NCBI GenBank assembly: GCA_047619685.1
Contig: JBLHLC010000010.1
Coordinates: forward strand, 1 to 64,000
DNA: 64,000 nucleotides
Reading direction: 5' to 3'
DNA from: JABDJZ01 sp047619685
GTDB lineage: Bacteria; Bacteroidota; Rhodothermia; Rhodothermales; UBA10348
Shown here: piece by piece, positions 7,148-16,889 of the stretch
Layout of the letters: every line of letters starts with the position of its first letter
Numbering within the stretch: the first letter of the stretch is position 1
Position numbers and translations under genes: made by a program
The notes under the pieces: model-generated
Database searches by the model: none
The model's input: only the letters and a program-made list of their open reading frames with translations
Told to the model about the DNA's origin: nothing

Positions 7148-8878
7148 ATGAACGGTTTCTTCCAACAATTTCAGGCCTTCATCCTGCGGCTGCCGGTCCA
7201 GCAAAGACTGGTCATAGGTGGCGTACTTGTGGGCGGCGTTCTCGCGCTGAGTTCCATTGCCTACTGGGCAAACCAGCCCGACTACGCGATGCTCTTTACC
7301 AACCTGAGCCAGAAGGACGCGGGCCAGGTCATAGAAAACCTGCAGGGTCGCGGAGTTACGTACGAGTTGCGCGGGAACGGCAGCTCCGTTTACGTCCCGC
7401 GGGAAGACGTATACGAGCTGCGCATTTCCATGGCGACAAACGGCGTCATCAGCGACGGCCCTGTGACATACGAGGGCATCTTTGGGGGGGGAACCCTGGG
7501 TATGACGCAGGCCATGTGGTCGCTGAACGCCAAACGCGGTCTTGAGGGGGAATTGGCGCGGAGCATTAACAGCCTCCGACAGATCGAGACTACCCGAGTT
7601 CACCTTGTGACTCCCGTGCGGAGCCCGTTCCGCGAGACCCAAGTGGAGCCAAGCGCCTCGGTCATCGTGGAGCTCGCCGCCGGTGCCAGCCTCACCCACG
7701 CGCAGATTGACGGTATTGCTTCTCTGGTGGCCGGCGCCGTCGAGGGCCTTCAGGCCGGGGACGTTACGATCGTCGACACCAAGAGCAATGTCCTTTCCAC
7801 TGGGGGCGAGGAGGACACTGAGGTTATGCTCTCCTCAACACAGCTTCAGATTCAACGCGCCGTGGAAGACGGTCTGGTCGCGAAGAGCCAGGAGATGCTG
7901 GACAAGGCGCTTGGGGTGGGCAATTCCATCGTCCAGGTTTCTGCCAGTCTGGACTTCAGCCGCACCATCTCGAACCGCGAGCTTATTGACCCGGAAAGTG
8001 CGACAGTCGTCTCGGAAGAGAAGATCGACGAGCGCATGAGTCCGGACGCGGAGGCCAACAGCCAGGTAAGGAATTACGAGTTGAGCCGCACGACCGAGAC
8101 CCACGAAAAGGGCATCGGCACGATCGAGAGCCTTACAGTCGCCGTTATTCTCAATCAGAAGGTGCAGCCGGCGGCCCCCGCTGCCGACGATGCCGACGAT
8201 GCCCTCCCGGTGTTCGTCGCCTACACGGGCGCCGAATTGGCTGAGTTCGAGAACATCGTCAAGAATGCCATTGGGTTCAATGCCAACCGCGGAGACCAGC
8301 TGGCCCTCCATCAGACCCACTTCGAGCCTCTGGCGGCGGACCCGCTGCTGGAAGAAATGCGGGCAGTCGACAAGTCGGACAGGATCGCCATGTATCTGCG
8401 CTACGGCCTCATCGCCTTGGCCCTCGCGTTCGCCTTCCTGCTGGTTCGGAAAGCCGGCAAACAGGTTACTGAAATGCGCGATCCATCCCCTGCGGGCCGC
8501 CTGGACGGTGGCGGTCGCTACGACGCCGGCGCAAGAGTCCTTGGTGCCGGAGAGCGGCACGCTATCGGCTCCAACGTATTCCCAGGACGGTCACTCACCG
8601 CTGCAGAAGGTGGTGCTGGTGGCCGGAGCCTGGACCAAAGGATGACCGCCGGCCTCGGTCCAGAGGAAGCCGCCATCCTCGCCGCCGACAGGCAACTGAC
8701 CGCTGCAGCGGACGCTGCGGCTGCCGACCTCTACGCCGAAAAACTTGAACTCGAGGCCCGTGCTTCCAGGTCCGAGGACCCCGTCTTCGCGCTGGTGCGC
8801 AAGATGGTCGACGCATCTCCTGAAGATGCGGCATCCGTGATCCGCACCTGGCTCACGAAGGACGGAATGGCCATCTAA
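7148..8878 (+). CDS. fliF: Flagellar MS-ring protein FliF
   Basis: FliF forms the inner-membrane MS ring. The 576-residue protein has an N-terminal membrane helix (about 22-42, VIGGVLVGGVLALSSIAYWA), YscJ/FliF ring-building motifs (DYAMLFTNLSQKDAGQVIE, about 47-65; the segment around SINSLRQIETTRVHLVTP), a second membrane helix near residues 417-437 (RYGLIALALAFAFLLVRKAG) and a C-terminal FliG-binding tail (VFALVRKMVDASPEDAASVI). All expected parts are present. fliG follows 14 bp later. Confidence 0.95.
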   Translation: MNGFFQQFQAFILRLPVQQRLVIGGVLVGGVLALSSIAYWANQPDYAMLFTNLSQKDAGQVIENLQGRGVTYELRGNGSSVYVPREDVYELRISMATNGVISDGPVTYEGIFGGGTLGMTQAMWSLNAKRGLEGELARSINSLRQIETTRVHLVTPVRSPFRETQVEPSASVIVELAAGASLTHAQIDGIASLVAGAVEGLQAGDVTIVDTKSNVLSTGGEEDTEVMLSSTQLQIQRAVEDGLVAKSQEMLDKALGVGNSIVQVSASLDFSRTISNRELIDPESATVVSEEKIDERMSPDAEANSQVRNYELSRTTETHEKGIGTIESLTVAVILNQKVQPAAPAADDADDALPVFVAYTGAELAEFENIVKNAIGFNANRGDQLALHQTHFEPLAADPLLEEMRAVDKSDRIAMYLRYGLIALALAFAFLLVRKAGKQVTEMRDPSPAGRLDGGGRYDAGARVLGAGERHAIGSNVFPGRSLTAAEGGAGGRSLDQRMTAGLGPEEAAILAADRQLTAAADAAAADLYAEKLELEARASRSEDPVFALVRKMVDASPEDAASVIRTWLTKDGMAI

Positions 8879-8892
8879 CCAGACTACACCCC

Positions 8893-9903
8893 ATGGACCC
8901 TAATTTCCCACTCGACGGACTTACGAAGTCGGCCGTTTTCCTGGTCTCTCTCGGCGTAGAGACGGCAGCTCGCGTGCTACAAAAACTCAACGAGTCGGAG
9001 GTTGAGAAACTCTCCATCGCGATCGCTTACCTCAAGGGGGTCTCGGCAGATACGGTCAAGGGTGTGTTCGAGGAGTACCTCAGCCAGGGCCAAAACGCCC
9101 GAATAGTGGGAAGCGGCGGCGCCGCTTTTGCGCGCCAGGCGGTAGCCTCTGCTCTGGGAGATGAGCAGGCCGAGGCCATGTTATCGAAGATGGAAAAGGC
9201 CGGAAGCGGCTCCGCATTCCAGATGCTGAACGCCATCGAGAACACCCAGCTCTCCGGCTTCCTGCAGGGCGAGCACCCGCAGACCGCTGCCTTGATCCTG
9301 TCCCATGTCACGGCCCGAAAAGCCGCCGAAGTGATCGCACTCCTCCCGGATGAGCAGCAAGAAGAAATCGTATTCCGGCTTGCCACGATGGGCAAGACAT
9401 CGCCGACCCTCATGGAGGAAATCGAAAAGGTCATCCGAATTCAGGTTGGGTCTTCACTTGGCGCAGAGTTGAGCAATTCCGGCGGCGTCGAACTCGTCGC
9501 GGAAATCCTCAACTACTCCGGTCGCTCTACCGAGCGCGCCATACTGGACTCCCTCACCGGACGAGACCCGTCATTGGCCGACGGCATAAAGGCTTTGATG
9601 TTCACGTTCGACGATCTCATCAAGGTTGACGGCCGTGACCTTCAGAAACTACTGTCACAGATCGACCAGCGAGATCTCATCCTCTCCCTCAAGGGGGCCG
9701 CCGAAGAGTTGAAAGCGAAGCTTATGAGCAACGTGTCTGATCGCGCTGCCGTCGCCATCACCGAAGAGCTCGAACTCCTCGGTCCGGTCAAGATGACGGA
9801 CGTCGAAGACGCCCAGCGTCGCATAGTCGAGGAAGCACAAAACATGGAGGAGCGGGAAGAAATCTCGCTTGGTCGCGAAACTTCGGACGAATTGATTCTC
9901 TGA
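8893..9903 (+). CDS. fliG: Flagellar motor switch protein FliG
   Basis: FliG is the rotor protein that contacts MotA and FliF. The 336-residue product has the N-terminal FliF-binding domain (LTKSAVFLVSLGVETAARVL), the middle-domain EHPQTAALILSHV motif (about 124-136) and the C-terminal torque domain with ILSLKGAAEELKAKLMSNVS (about 263-282), which carries the charged residues for stator contact. Length and order are typical. Confidence 0.95.
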   Translation: MDPNFPLDGLTKSAVFLVSLGVETAARVLQKLNESEVEKLSIAIAYLKGVSADTVKGVFEEYLSQGQNARIVGSGGAAFARQAVASALGDEQAEAMLSKMEKAGSGSAFQMLNAIENTQLSGFLQGEHPQTAALILSHVTARKAAEVIALLPDEQQEEIVFRLATMGKTSPTLMEEIEKVIRIQVGSSLGAELSNSGGVELVAEILNYSGRSTERAILDSLTGRDPSLADGIKALMFTFDDLIKVDGRDLQKLLSQIDQRDLILSLKGAAEELKAKLMSNVSDRAAVAITEELELLGPVKMTDVEDAQRRIVEEAQNMEEREEISLGRETSDELIL

Positions 9904-9906
9904 TCC

Positions 9907-10677
9907 ATGAGCATTATCCCGGCCGCGCTATTAGACGGCACTTCGTTTCCAAAGAGGCGCACCGCTTCGCGACACATCCTCAAGTCTGGCAACCTGAGCG
10001 TCGATGCCGAATCGGTGATGGTCACACCTCTTTACGGAGCCGCCGCTCTCACCATGGGATCTCCGGCCCTCCCGGTCTCCCCGGCGGCCAACTCTCCCGC
10101 CCCCTCGGACAGCGCCAGTCAGGCGCTCGCAGCTGCAGAACGCAATTTTGAACGCCGCCTGAGTTCCGAAAGCTCACGCGCCGACCTTGGAGGCTACGAG
10201 CGCGGTTACGAAGAGGGTCAAGCCGCAGCCATGCTGGCGTCAAACCACCAGACTGCCCTGCTCGGTGCGGTCGCGGACGGTTTTGATCAGGCCTGGGAAT
10301 CGCTCGCAGGCAATTCGGAGCCACTTCTGGTGGAACTGGCCTTCCGCATGGCCGAGGCCATTCTGGAGTCTCCCCTCCCGGAATCCGTCAGAACCCTCTC
10401 AACCACAGCCTTGACGAAGGCGGTCGAGAAAATGGCAGAGGCCCGGTCGGTTCAGGTTACCGTGCATCCGGCAGACTTCATGATGCTGGATGAAAGTGCC
10501 ATCCTCGTGCCTCTTGGTCGGAATCATCCGAATCTGACGTGGCGCACAGACGCCGCCCTGGAACGCGGAGACTGGGAAGCTCGCTCTGACGGGGCTGTGA
10601 TCCGGCGCGTCGCCCGCGAGATGCTTACCGACCTCAGGGATAGCCTGAGCAAGGCATCAGACCTGGGAGGTCTCTGA
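9907..10677 (+). CDS. fliH: Flagellar export ATPase regulator FliH
   Basis: FliH binds FliI and links it to the C-ring. The 256-residue product has an A/P/S-rich N-terminus, a central coiled segment with small-residue spacing (GGYERGYEEGQAAAM) typical of FliH/YscL, and a C-terminal globular domain (PLLVELAFRMAEAILESPLP and VTVHPADFMMLDE). It sits between fliG and fliI with its stop one base before the fliI ATG. Sequence is diverged but the position makes the call firm. Confidence 0.85.
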   Translation: MSIIPAALLDGTSFPKRRTASRHILKSGNLSVDAESVMVTPLYGAAALTMGSPALPVSPAANSPAPSDSASQALAAAERNFERRLSSESSRADLGGYERGYEEGQAAAMLASNHQTALLGAVADGFDQAWESLAGNSEPLLVELAFRMAEAILESPLPESVRTLSTTALTKAVEKMAEARSVQVTVHPADFMMLDESAILVPLGRNHPNLTWRTDAALERGDWEARSDGAVIRRVAREMLTDLRDSLSKASDLGGL

Positions 10678-10678
10678 G

Positions 10679-12001
10679 ATGTCCTATCTGGCCTCCTGCA
10701 TTGAACAGGTCTCCAAGACACCACCGAAAGCGGCGTCCTACGGTCGTATTTCGTCCGTGGTGGGCATGTTGATTGAGGCATCCCACCTCAACGCGGCCAT
10801 GGGTGATCTCTGCGAAATTTATGACGAACCCGACGGCCAGGCCCGCATGACGGCCGAGGTTGTCGGCCTCCGGGGCGCCACTTCCCTCCTCCTCCCGCTT
10901 GGGCGGGCTTCGGGTCTGGAAACGGGCCACCTGGTGCGCCGGTCCTCGCACCCGCTTACAGTCCAGGTGGGCGATGCCATGCTTGGGCGAGTAATCGATT
11001 CGAACGGGCGGCCAATAGATGATCGTGGCCCCATCCTCACCACCGGCGAACGCCTGGTCCATTCTGATCCGCCACCGGCGCTCCGCCGACACATGGTTAC
11101 GGAACGCATGCTCACGGGCGTCCGCTCGCTAGATGCGTTCACCACGCTCGGAAAGGGTCAGCGCATCGGCATTTTTGCCGGATCGGGCGTCGGAAAGAGC
11201 ACACTTCTTGGCATGATTGCCCGGCGGGCCGAAGCGGACATTAACGTTATCGCGCTCATTGGCGAACGAAGCCGAGAGGTCCAGGAGTTCATTGTGGACA
11301 ACCTGGGCGAAGAAGGCCTGCGCAAGTCGGTCGTCGTTGCCGTTACCGGTGATCAGGCAGCCATGAGTCGGGTCAAGGGTGCCTTCGTGGCTACAGCCAT
11401 CGCCGAGTACTTCCGGGACCAGGGCAAGAATGTCCTGCTCATGATGGACTCGATCACGCGCGTGGCCATGGCGCAGCGCGAAATTGGGTTGGCCGTGGGA
11501 GAGCCGCCTACGACTCGCGGTTATACGCCCAGCGTGTTCTCCATTCTACCGCAATTGCTGGAGCGGGCAGGACCGGGCACCAATGGCTCGATCACGGGCG
11601 TTTTCACGGTCCTCGTTGACGGTGATGACATGAACGATCCGGTAGCCGATGCCGCTCGCGGAATCCTGGATGGTCACATCGTCCTGTCACGTAAGCTGGC
11701 ACATGCCAACCACTTTCCGGCCATCGACGTGCTCCAGAGCGTGAGTCGAGTGATGCCGAGAGTCTCCGACGAGTCGGCTGTTGCGGCCGCAAATAACGCG
11801 CGATCGCTATTGGCATCCTATCAGGAGGTCGAAGATCTCATTCGTGTGGGCGCCTACGTGCAGGGTACCGATGCCCGGGCAGATCGCGCGATCCGAGCCA
11901 ACGACTCCCTGCGGAGTTTTCTGGTGCAGACCACCCTCGAAAAGGTCGCTGACGACCCCCAGAAAACGTTGATTCAACTTGTTCACGGACCAAACTCATG
12001 A
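10679..12001 (+). CDS. fliI: Flagellum-specific export ATPase FliI
   Basis: FliI is the F1-beta-like ATPase of the flagellar type III exporter. The 440-residue protein has Walker A GSGVGKST (168-175), the family motif ALIGERSREVQEF (about 193-205), Walker B VLLMMDSITRVAMAQREIGL and the PSVFSILPQLLERAG segment. Length is typical. Confidence 0.96.
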   Translation: MSYLASCIEQVSKTPPKAASYGRISSVVGMLIEASHLNAAMGDLCEIYDEPDGQARMTAEVVGLRGATSLLLPLGRASGLETGHLVRRSSHPLTVQVGDAMLGRVIDSNGRPIDDRGPILTTGERLVHSDPPPALRRHMVTERMLTGVRSLDAFTTLGKGQRIGIFAGSGVGKSTLLGMIARRAEADINVIALIGERSREVQEFIVDNLGEEGLRKSVVVAVTGDQAAMSRVKGAFVATAIAEYFRDQGKNVLLMMDSITRVAMAQREIGLAVGEPPTTRGYTPSVFSILPQLLERAGPGTNGSITGVFTVLVDGDDMNDPVADAARGILDGHIVLSRKLAHANHFPAIDVLQSVSRVMPRVSDESAVAAANNARSLLASYQEVEDLIRVGAYVQGTDARADRAIRANDSLRSFLVQTTLEKVADDPQKTLIQLVHGPNS

Positions 12002-12082
12002 GCGTCATGACCTGTTGGCCGACATTTTGCATGTTGTCTGCAGGACCCGAATAATCTCCTTGAAAGCGGCTACAGGCACATA

Positions 12083-12544
12083 ATGCTGGGAAATAAATTC
12101 CAATTCCGACTCGAAACGGTGCTCAAGCTGCGCCGACTTGAGGCAGAACAGGCCAAGGCCAGACTGGCCAAGGCTCTCGGGGACGTTGCGTCCTGCCGAG
12201 AGACCCTGCAGAGAGACGAGGAAGAGTTGAACTCCCTCCTGTCCAGAGCAGCAGCCGGTAACGTCGTCAACGACCTGCGCCGCTTCGCCGAAATGCGGTC
12301 CGCCGCGATGGATAGATGTGCCACCGTTCGCCAGCGGATGGTCGGGCTTCAGCAAAGTGAACTCAAGGCCCGTCACGCATTGGGCGCCCGAATGCGGGAT
12401 GAGCAGGCACTCGAAGACCTGCGCACAAAACAACTCGCCGACTTCGTGGAAGCGCGGCAACAGCGCGAACAGAAAGCCCTGGATGAAATGGGCCTCATCG
12501 GCTTCGGCCGGACCCAGTCCACACTCCAGCTTCCATGCGAATAG
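12083..12544 (+). CDS. fliJ: Flagellar export protein FliJ
   Basis: FliJ is the small coiled-coil central stalk of the FliI ATPase. The 153-residue product begins FQFRLETVLKLRRLEAEQAK, the classical FliJ opening, and is predicted to be a long helical hairpin rich in E/R/A/L throughout. It follows fliI after an 81-bp gap in which I see no gene and overlaps the next gene by 10 bp. Confidence 0.87.
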   Translation: MLGNKFQFRLETVLKLRRLEAEQAKARLAKALGDVASCRETLQRDEEELNSLLSRAAAGNVVNDLRRFAEMRSAAMDRCATVRQRMVGLQQSELKARHALGARMRDEQALEDLRTKQLADFVEARQQREQKALDEMGLIGFGRTQSTLQLPCE

Positions 12545-13206
12545 TCCTCCTTATAGCGCTATTTGTTCTCGCCTTTGGCGGCTCCTTCGCAGGCGTCTAT
12601 CTGAACATGGACACCCCGACCGAACCGGCAGAATCAGTGGCAGAGCCGGGTGCGGAAGAAAGCACCCCGTCTGCGGCGACCCGACCACCCGCAGCGACGG
12701 TCGCACCCGCAGGCGCTGGAGCAGTCGTTGCGGCGGCAGCCTCAGCCGGACGGGATGTCGGCGCCCTGACCGACTCCCTCGGCCGCGAGGCCTGGGAAAC
12801 CACTCTAGATTCGCGATCCGACTTAGTTGGGGGGTTGCTGGACTCGTTGTCAGCCGCTCGTGGTCAGATCATAGCCATGACAGCTCGGACGGTTGACCTG
12901 GAGGATGAGATAGATTTCCTCAAGGAGGCACGCGACGCCCGACAGTCCAAAAAGGAAGTCGCAACTGCAATGGCATCCACGCTTCCCAAGCTGGACCAGA
13001 AAGAACTCACGCCAATCCTGGACGGCCTGGATGACTCGAGCCTGGACGACCTCTATGAGGCCGCGTCCTCCCGAAATCGAACAGCCATCCTTCAGGCACT
13101 AAAACCAGAAAGAGCCTCCGACCTCGTGGAGAGATTTATTTCGGCTCCGCAAGGCGCGCCCTTGACCCCTGTTTCCTCCAACTCCCAACAGAACTCATCC
13201 TTGTGA
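12535..13206 (+). CDS. MotE-like protein (MgtE N-domain-type, FliJ-FliK intergenic)
   Basis: A 223-residue membrane-anchored protein: one N-terminal hydrophobic segment (VLLIALFVLAFGGSFAGVYL, 3-22), a low-complexity A/P/E linker, a coiled coil (QIIAMTARTVDLEDEIDFLK) and a C-terminal MgtE_N-like repeat (LPKLDQKELTPILDGLDDSS ... ILQALKPERASDLVERFI). This layout matches MotE/YlxF proteins found between fliJ and fliK in many bacteria, reported elsewhere to assist MotC or stator function. Its stop overlaps the GTG of fliK by 4 bp. Function here is inferred from domain layout and position. Confidence 0.75.
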   Translation: MRIVLLIALFVLAFGGSFAGVYLNMDTPTEPAESVAEPGAEESTPSAATRPPAATVAPAGAGAVVAAAASAGRDVGALTDSLGREAWETTLDSRSDLVGGLLDSLSAARGQIIAMTARTVDLEDEIDFLKEARDARQSKKEVATAMASTLPKLDQKELTPILDGLDDSSLDDLYEAASSRNRTAILQALKPERASDLVERFISAPQGAPLTPVSSNSQQNSSL

Positions 13207-16200
13207 CGCCAATCGCACTCACATTACTCTTTGGAGCACCAACCGCGACGGGAACACTCAGGGTGACCGGCGGGCCGACTCCGTCGCCATCCGGGCTCCG
13301 GAGTGCCGCTGGATTTGCCAGTGCCCTCGAAGGGGCCGGTATGGCATCGCCAGACGTGCAATTGGATTCCCTGCCTGGACGCCCTCAAACGCCCGTTCAT
13401 GGCGAAGGCGAGCGCGACAATCAGGGGTATCAGGCTTCCGGGGAAACCACCGATTCGGAGGCGGAGGCAAGGGACCTGAAATCTCCCCAGGATGGGCTTT
13501 CCGGTTTCGATGGCGAAGAGACGCCCGTTCCTCAGGATATCGGTGGTATCGACAGGCGCGCTTCGAACTATACCATCCTGCGCGATTTTACCATGATGTC
13601 GCGAGCCACCTCGGCGTCGCGTGAGATGCTCGTGACCCCGCCCTCCGCGCAAGGAGAGCCTACGCCCGGCGAATCCACTCCGCCTCTGGTTGCTCAAACT
13701 GACGCGCCGGTCCAGGAAGTGACCACATTGTCACCCTTAGTCTCCCAGACTCCGGCACCGCTCCAGTTTTCGGCCAGCGACACCGGCGTAGCTCCTCTAC
13801 TCTTCCTCGAGACCACGAGTGACCTTGCCGGGGTTGCGGTCGTGGCCGACGAAGAGCGAAAACTGGAATCCGATACCACTTCGGCTGCCACCGCACCCGT
13901 GAGTTCGGGTGAGCCCGAGGTGCGCCCCCCGACACCGTCCCCGAGCGACAGCCAGTCCCCGACCGCCGCGGAGCCTGCCGCCCCGGCCCCGGTCGATGGC
14001 GCAAACCTTGGACTGACACCGCAGCCCACCCGAGCGGAAGGCGGTCCTCTCTCCGCCCGGTCGCAGACCCCGAACGAGACAGCCGCACCAAGCCCAGCCG
14101 CCGTGGAATGGTCCAGTCGGGGTCGCGCACGAAGAGCGCCCTTCTCCGGAAGCCACCTCCCTGGTTCGACATCCGGCGATGCGATTGGCACGCAAAGGCG
14201 CGCCACCAGTGAAAACCCGGTTCAAACAACTTCCCCATCCGCCGATCAGACATCGGTCACAGCCCAGGAAGCACCGGGTGTTTCCAGGGAAACTCCAGCC
14301 ACGCCCTCCGCAGTTCCCTCAGGTTCGGGTCTGCTTCCAGCTCCCGTCGGCCAGAACGAGGATGCGGCCGTCGCAACCGGGCACGCGGCAACAAATCTTT
14401 CTGGCCAAACATCCCCGCCGCCTGGCCATCCGGCGGACTCGTCGCACTCCGTGTCAGCCCCCCTCTACCAGGGCAGTCCTGCGCCAGGAAACCCCGATTC
14501 TTCGCCTGTCCCGGGTAGCGCCCCGCAGTCAGAGCCGACCCCATCTAGCCTTCCGGGCGTAGTCACCTTGACCGACGGTCGTTGGACCGAAACACCCGCC
14601 GGTCGTGCTGCCCAGACTGTTGTTTCGACTTCGAGTGACGCCGTCGCGCTTGCGGCCACAGATCCCGAGACCGACCCGGCCACGATGAACCCAGCGCAGT
14701 CAGTAAGCGAGAAGCCTTCCGGAGAGACGCCCGAAGGCTCACGCAGACCGAGGCCGGACACCCCGCCCGTCTCCGGTACCCGTGCCACGAGCATCGACGC
14801 CGCACCAGGTCAAACACACCGTACCGCTGGCGTACGCGGCGACATCCGGCATGCCCAACCCGGCCCCACGCCGGGTGACACGCAAGGCTTGGCCGCCAGC
14901 CCTCGACGCGAAACAGCGCACGATCTGGAGCAGACCTCGGCATCCACAAGGAGACAAGATGCTCCGTCGGGAGCTCGGCCCGAAGTCAGCACCCTGCCGG
15001 ATGCGAGACTCGGTGGAGATTCCGACGCGACCCCACAAAGCTGGACCGGAGCAAGAAGGGCCGCGACACCGCCTCCAGCACCGACAACAGCTTCAGCTTC
15101 AGCACCAGCACCGGCAGCAGCTCCAGCTCCGGCAGCAGCTCCAGCACCGGCAGCAGCACCGGCAGCAGCTCCAGCTCCGGCAGCAGCTCCAGCTCCAGCA
15201 GCAGCTCCAGCTCCAGCTCCAGCACCGGCAGCAGCTCCAGCACCGGCAGCAGCTCCAGCACCGGCAGCAGCACCGGCACCAGCTCCAGCACCGGCAGCAG
15301 CACCGGCAACAGCCTCGGCACCGGCAGCAGCACCGGCAGCAGCACCGGCAACAGCCTCGGCACCAGTCGCCACACTGCGCCCGTGGTCTGACCCTGCGCC
15401 CGCTCCGAGACCAGATGCAGCGGCGCCAGTGAACGCAAGTGGGAACACCATGGTGCCCGTGGTTTCAGGTGCGGCGGAACGGACCACATCCGAGATCAGC
15501 GCGCCTGGGGCCCGCCCGGCGCCCGTTGCCCTCTCTTCCTTGCCTGGAGCCCGGAACCACGCACGGCTCCAACCGCAGCCGACATCGACCCAGACCCAGA
15601 CCCAGACCCCGCCGGCGCCAGTAGATGGTAATCGTGACTCCGGCCAGGTGCCTACGCGGCCAGTCGACGAGAAGATTGTAGGCACGGCAACCGAGACCCG
15701 GACACCGGCACCGCCCCTCACCGCCACAAACGACCTTCGCCCGACCCTCAGCCCGCGGCCCATCCTGCCCGCTCTTCAGACCACACCGGCCGCACCAATT
15801 CCGGCACCGCAGACTGAAGCCCGCGAATTGTCGGCTGTGCCGGCATCAGAAGTTGATGAGGTGCAGACCATGCGGGCACAGGATGTCCCGACAAGCGACC
15901 GGGCTCAGACTGGGTCGAAATCCAGGGGCAACCACCAGCAAGCGACACAGCGAATCGGCAACCCGGAACCGGCTCGTCCCAATTCTGGAACAGTAGCCTC
16001 GCCGCAGGCAACCGGGGTTCCACAGGAATTGTCGATGCCCCGCGGCCCGGATCAGGCCTCGCTGGAGTTGGCTACGCAGGCGATGAGCTCCGGAAAAAGC
16101 GCAGAACGAACGGGACAGACCAACCAGAGCGACCGGACGGAAGGCCCCTCTACCAGGACCGAGAGCGGCCAGAACCAATCAGGAGGCTCGCAGGGCGGCT

Positions 16201-16877
16201 CGTCCTCATTCTCGGGGTCCGACCAGAAGAACCCGGGCTCATCATTCGGTGCCGAAACCGTTCACGCCGAGATGCTGGGCGGCCCCGATGCCCCCCCCTC
16301 CTCGATCTTCGAAATGCCTTCCGTTGAACCTGTCGGGCCATCCAATGGCCCTGCCACCGCGCTCGACGCCCGGGTCACGGATGTGATGGAACAGTGGTTT
16401 GCGGATGGCGGCCGAAGCAGCGCCGAGCAGGCATTGGCAAATGGCCGCGGCCGAATCGGCACGGTTGCTTCCGCGTGGCTGCGCTCCGTGAGAAGCAGCC
16501 TGGCCAACCAGCCTACCAAGAATACCTCGGAATGGAAGGAAGTAACCATTGATCTCGAGGACGGCCTTGGCTCTTTGAATATTCGGGCCCGCCGTGGTGC
16601 CGAGCAGCTCTCCGTGCACATTCTGGCTTCTGATCTGGGAACGCAGACGGCCCTGGCTTCTGCCACGGAGCGCCTGGAAAGCGAACTGCGAAACCGCTAC
16701 GGGGCGGATGTAAACCTCTCTTTTGGCACGCAGTCCGGCAGCCAGGACGGGGGCCAGTCGGGCGGCAGCAGCTCAGGACCACAGACCAGAAACGGTGTAT
16801 CGGCAGACGGATCTATTCCAGCCGATCAAAGCGAAACCTCTTCACTCCGGGGCGCAGATCGCGTCTGGGTGGGCTAA
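13203..16877 (+). CDS. fliK: Flagellar hook-length control protein FliK, very large
   Basis: FliK is the secreted molecular ruler that sets hook length and switches export specificity through FlhB. At 1,224 residues it is two to three times the usual size. GTG 13203 overlaps the preceding stop (GTGA). Only the C-terminal part (about 1090-1190) is conserved: EWKEVTIDLEDGLGSLNIRA, EQLSVHILASDLGTQTAL and LESELRNRYGADVNLSF. The rest is P/A/S/T/Q-rich and predicted disordered, including an Ala-Pro tract encoded by tandem repeats (about residues 626-721). flgD and flgE follow, as is normal. The expanded low-complexity ruler is the odd feature. Confidence 0.88.
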   Translation: MTPIALTLLFGAPTATGTLRVTGGPTPSPSGLRSAAGFASALEGAGMASPDVQLDSLPGRPQTPVHGEGERDNQGYQASGETTDSEAEARDLKSPQDGLSGFDGEETPVPQDIGGIDRRASNYTILRDFTMMSRATSASREMLVTPPSAQGEPTPGESTPPLVAQTDAPVQEVTTLSPLVSQTPAPLQFSASDTGVAPLLFLETTSDLAGVAVVADEERKLESDTTSAATAPVSSGEPEVRPPTPSPSDSQSPTAAEPAAPAPVDGANLGLTPQPTRAEGGPLSARSQTPNETAAPSPAAVEWSSRGRARRAPFSGSHLPGSTSGDAIGTQRRATSENPVQTTSPSADQTSVTAQEAPGVSRETPATPSAVPSGSGLLPAPVGQNEDAAVATGHAATNLSGQTSPPPGHPADSSHSVSAPLYQGSPAPGNPDSSPVPGSAPQSEPTPSSLPGVVTLTDGRWTETPAGRAAQTVVSTSSDAVALAATDPETDPATMNPAQSVSEKPSGETPEGSRRPRPDTPPVSGTRATSIDAAPGQTHRTAGVRGDIRHAQPGPTPGDTQGLAASPRRETAHDLEQTSASTRRQDAPSGARPEVSTLPDARLGGDSDATPQSWTGARRAATPPPAPTTASASAPAPAAAPAPAAAPAPAAAPAAAPAPAAAPAPAAAPAPAPAPAAAPAPAAAPAPAAAPAPAPAPAAAPATASAPAAAPAAAPATASAPVATLRPWSDPAPAPRPDAAAPVNASGNTMVPVVSGAAERTTSEISAPGARPAPVALSSLPGARNHARLQPQPTSTQTQTQTPPAPVDGNRDSGQVPTRPVDEKIVGTATETRTPAPPLTATNDLRPTLSPRPILPALQTTPAAPIPAPQTEARELSAVPASEVDEVQTMRAQDVPTSDRAQTGSKSRGNHQQATQRIGNPEPARPNSGTVASPQATGVPQELSMPRGPDQASLELATQAMSSGKSAERTGQTNQSDRTEGPSTRTESGQNQSGGSQGGSSSFSGSDQKNPGSSFGAETVHAEMLGGPDAPPSSIFEMPSVEPVGPSNGPATALDARVTDVMEQWFADGGRSSAEQALANGRGRIGTVASAWLRSVRSSLANQPTKNTSEWKEVTIDLEDGLGSLNIRARRGAEQLSVHILASDLGTQTALASATERLESELRNRYGADVNLSFGTQSGSQDGGQSGGSSSGPQTRNGVSADGSIPADQSETSSLRGADRVWVG
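15079..15366 (+). repeat. Tandem Ala-Pro coding repeats inside fliK
   Basis: About 285 bp built from imperfect units such as GCAGCAGCTCCAGCACCG (18 bp) and GCAGCAGCACCG (12 bp), encoding alternating AP and AA steps. The tract leaves long open frames in several other frames on both strands, which are shadows. Repeats of this kind are prone to slippage in multiples of 6 bases, which would change ruler length without breaking the frame. Confidence 0.9.
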
Positions 16878-16889
16878 ACAGGAACTCAC

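Noticed and set aside
14810..15763. Long minus-strand Gly/Ala-rich open frame (317 codons) across fliK
   Set aside because: It is the mirror of the Ala-Pro repeat in fliK; no independent motif or start context, and the fliK frame continues to a conserved C-terminus.
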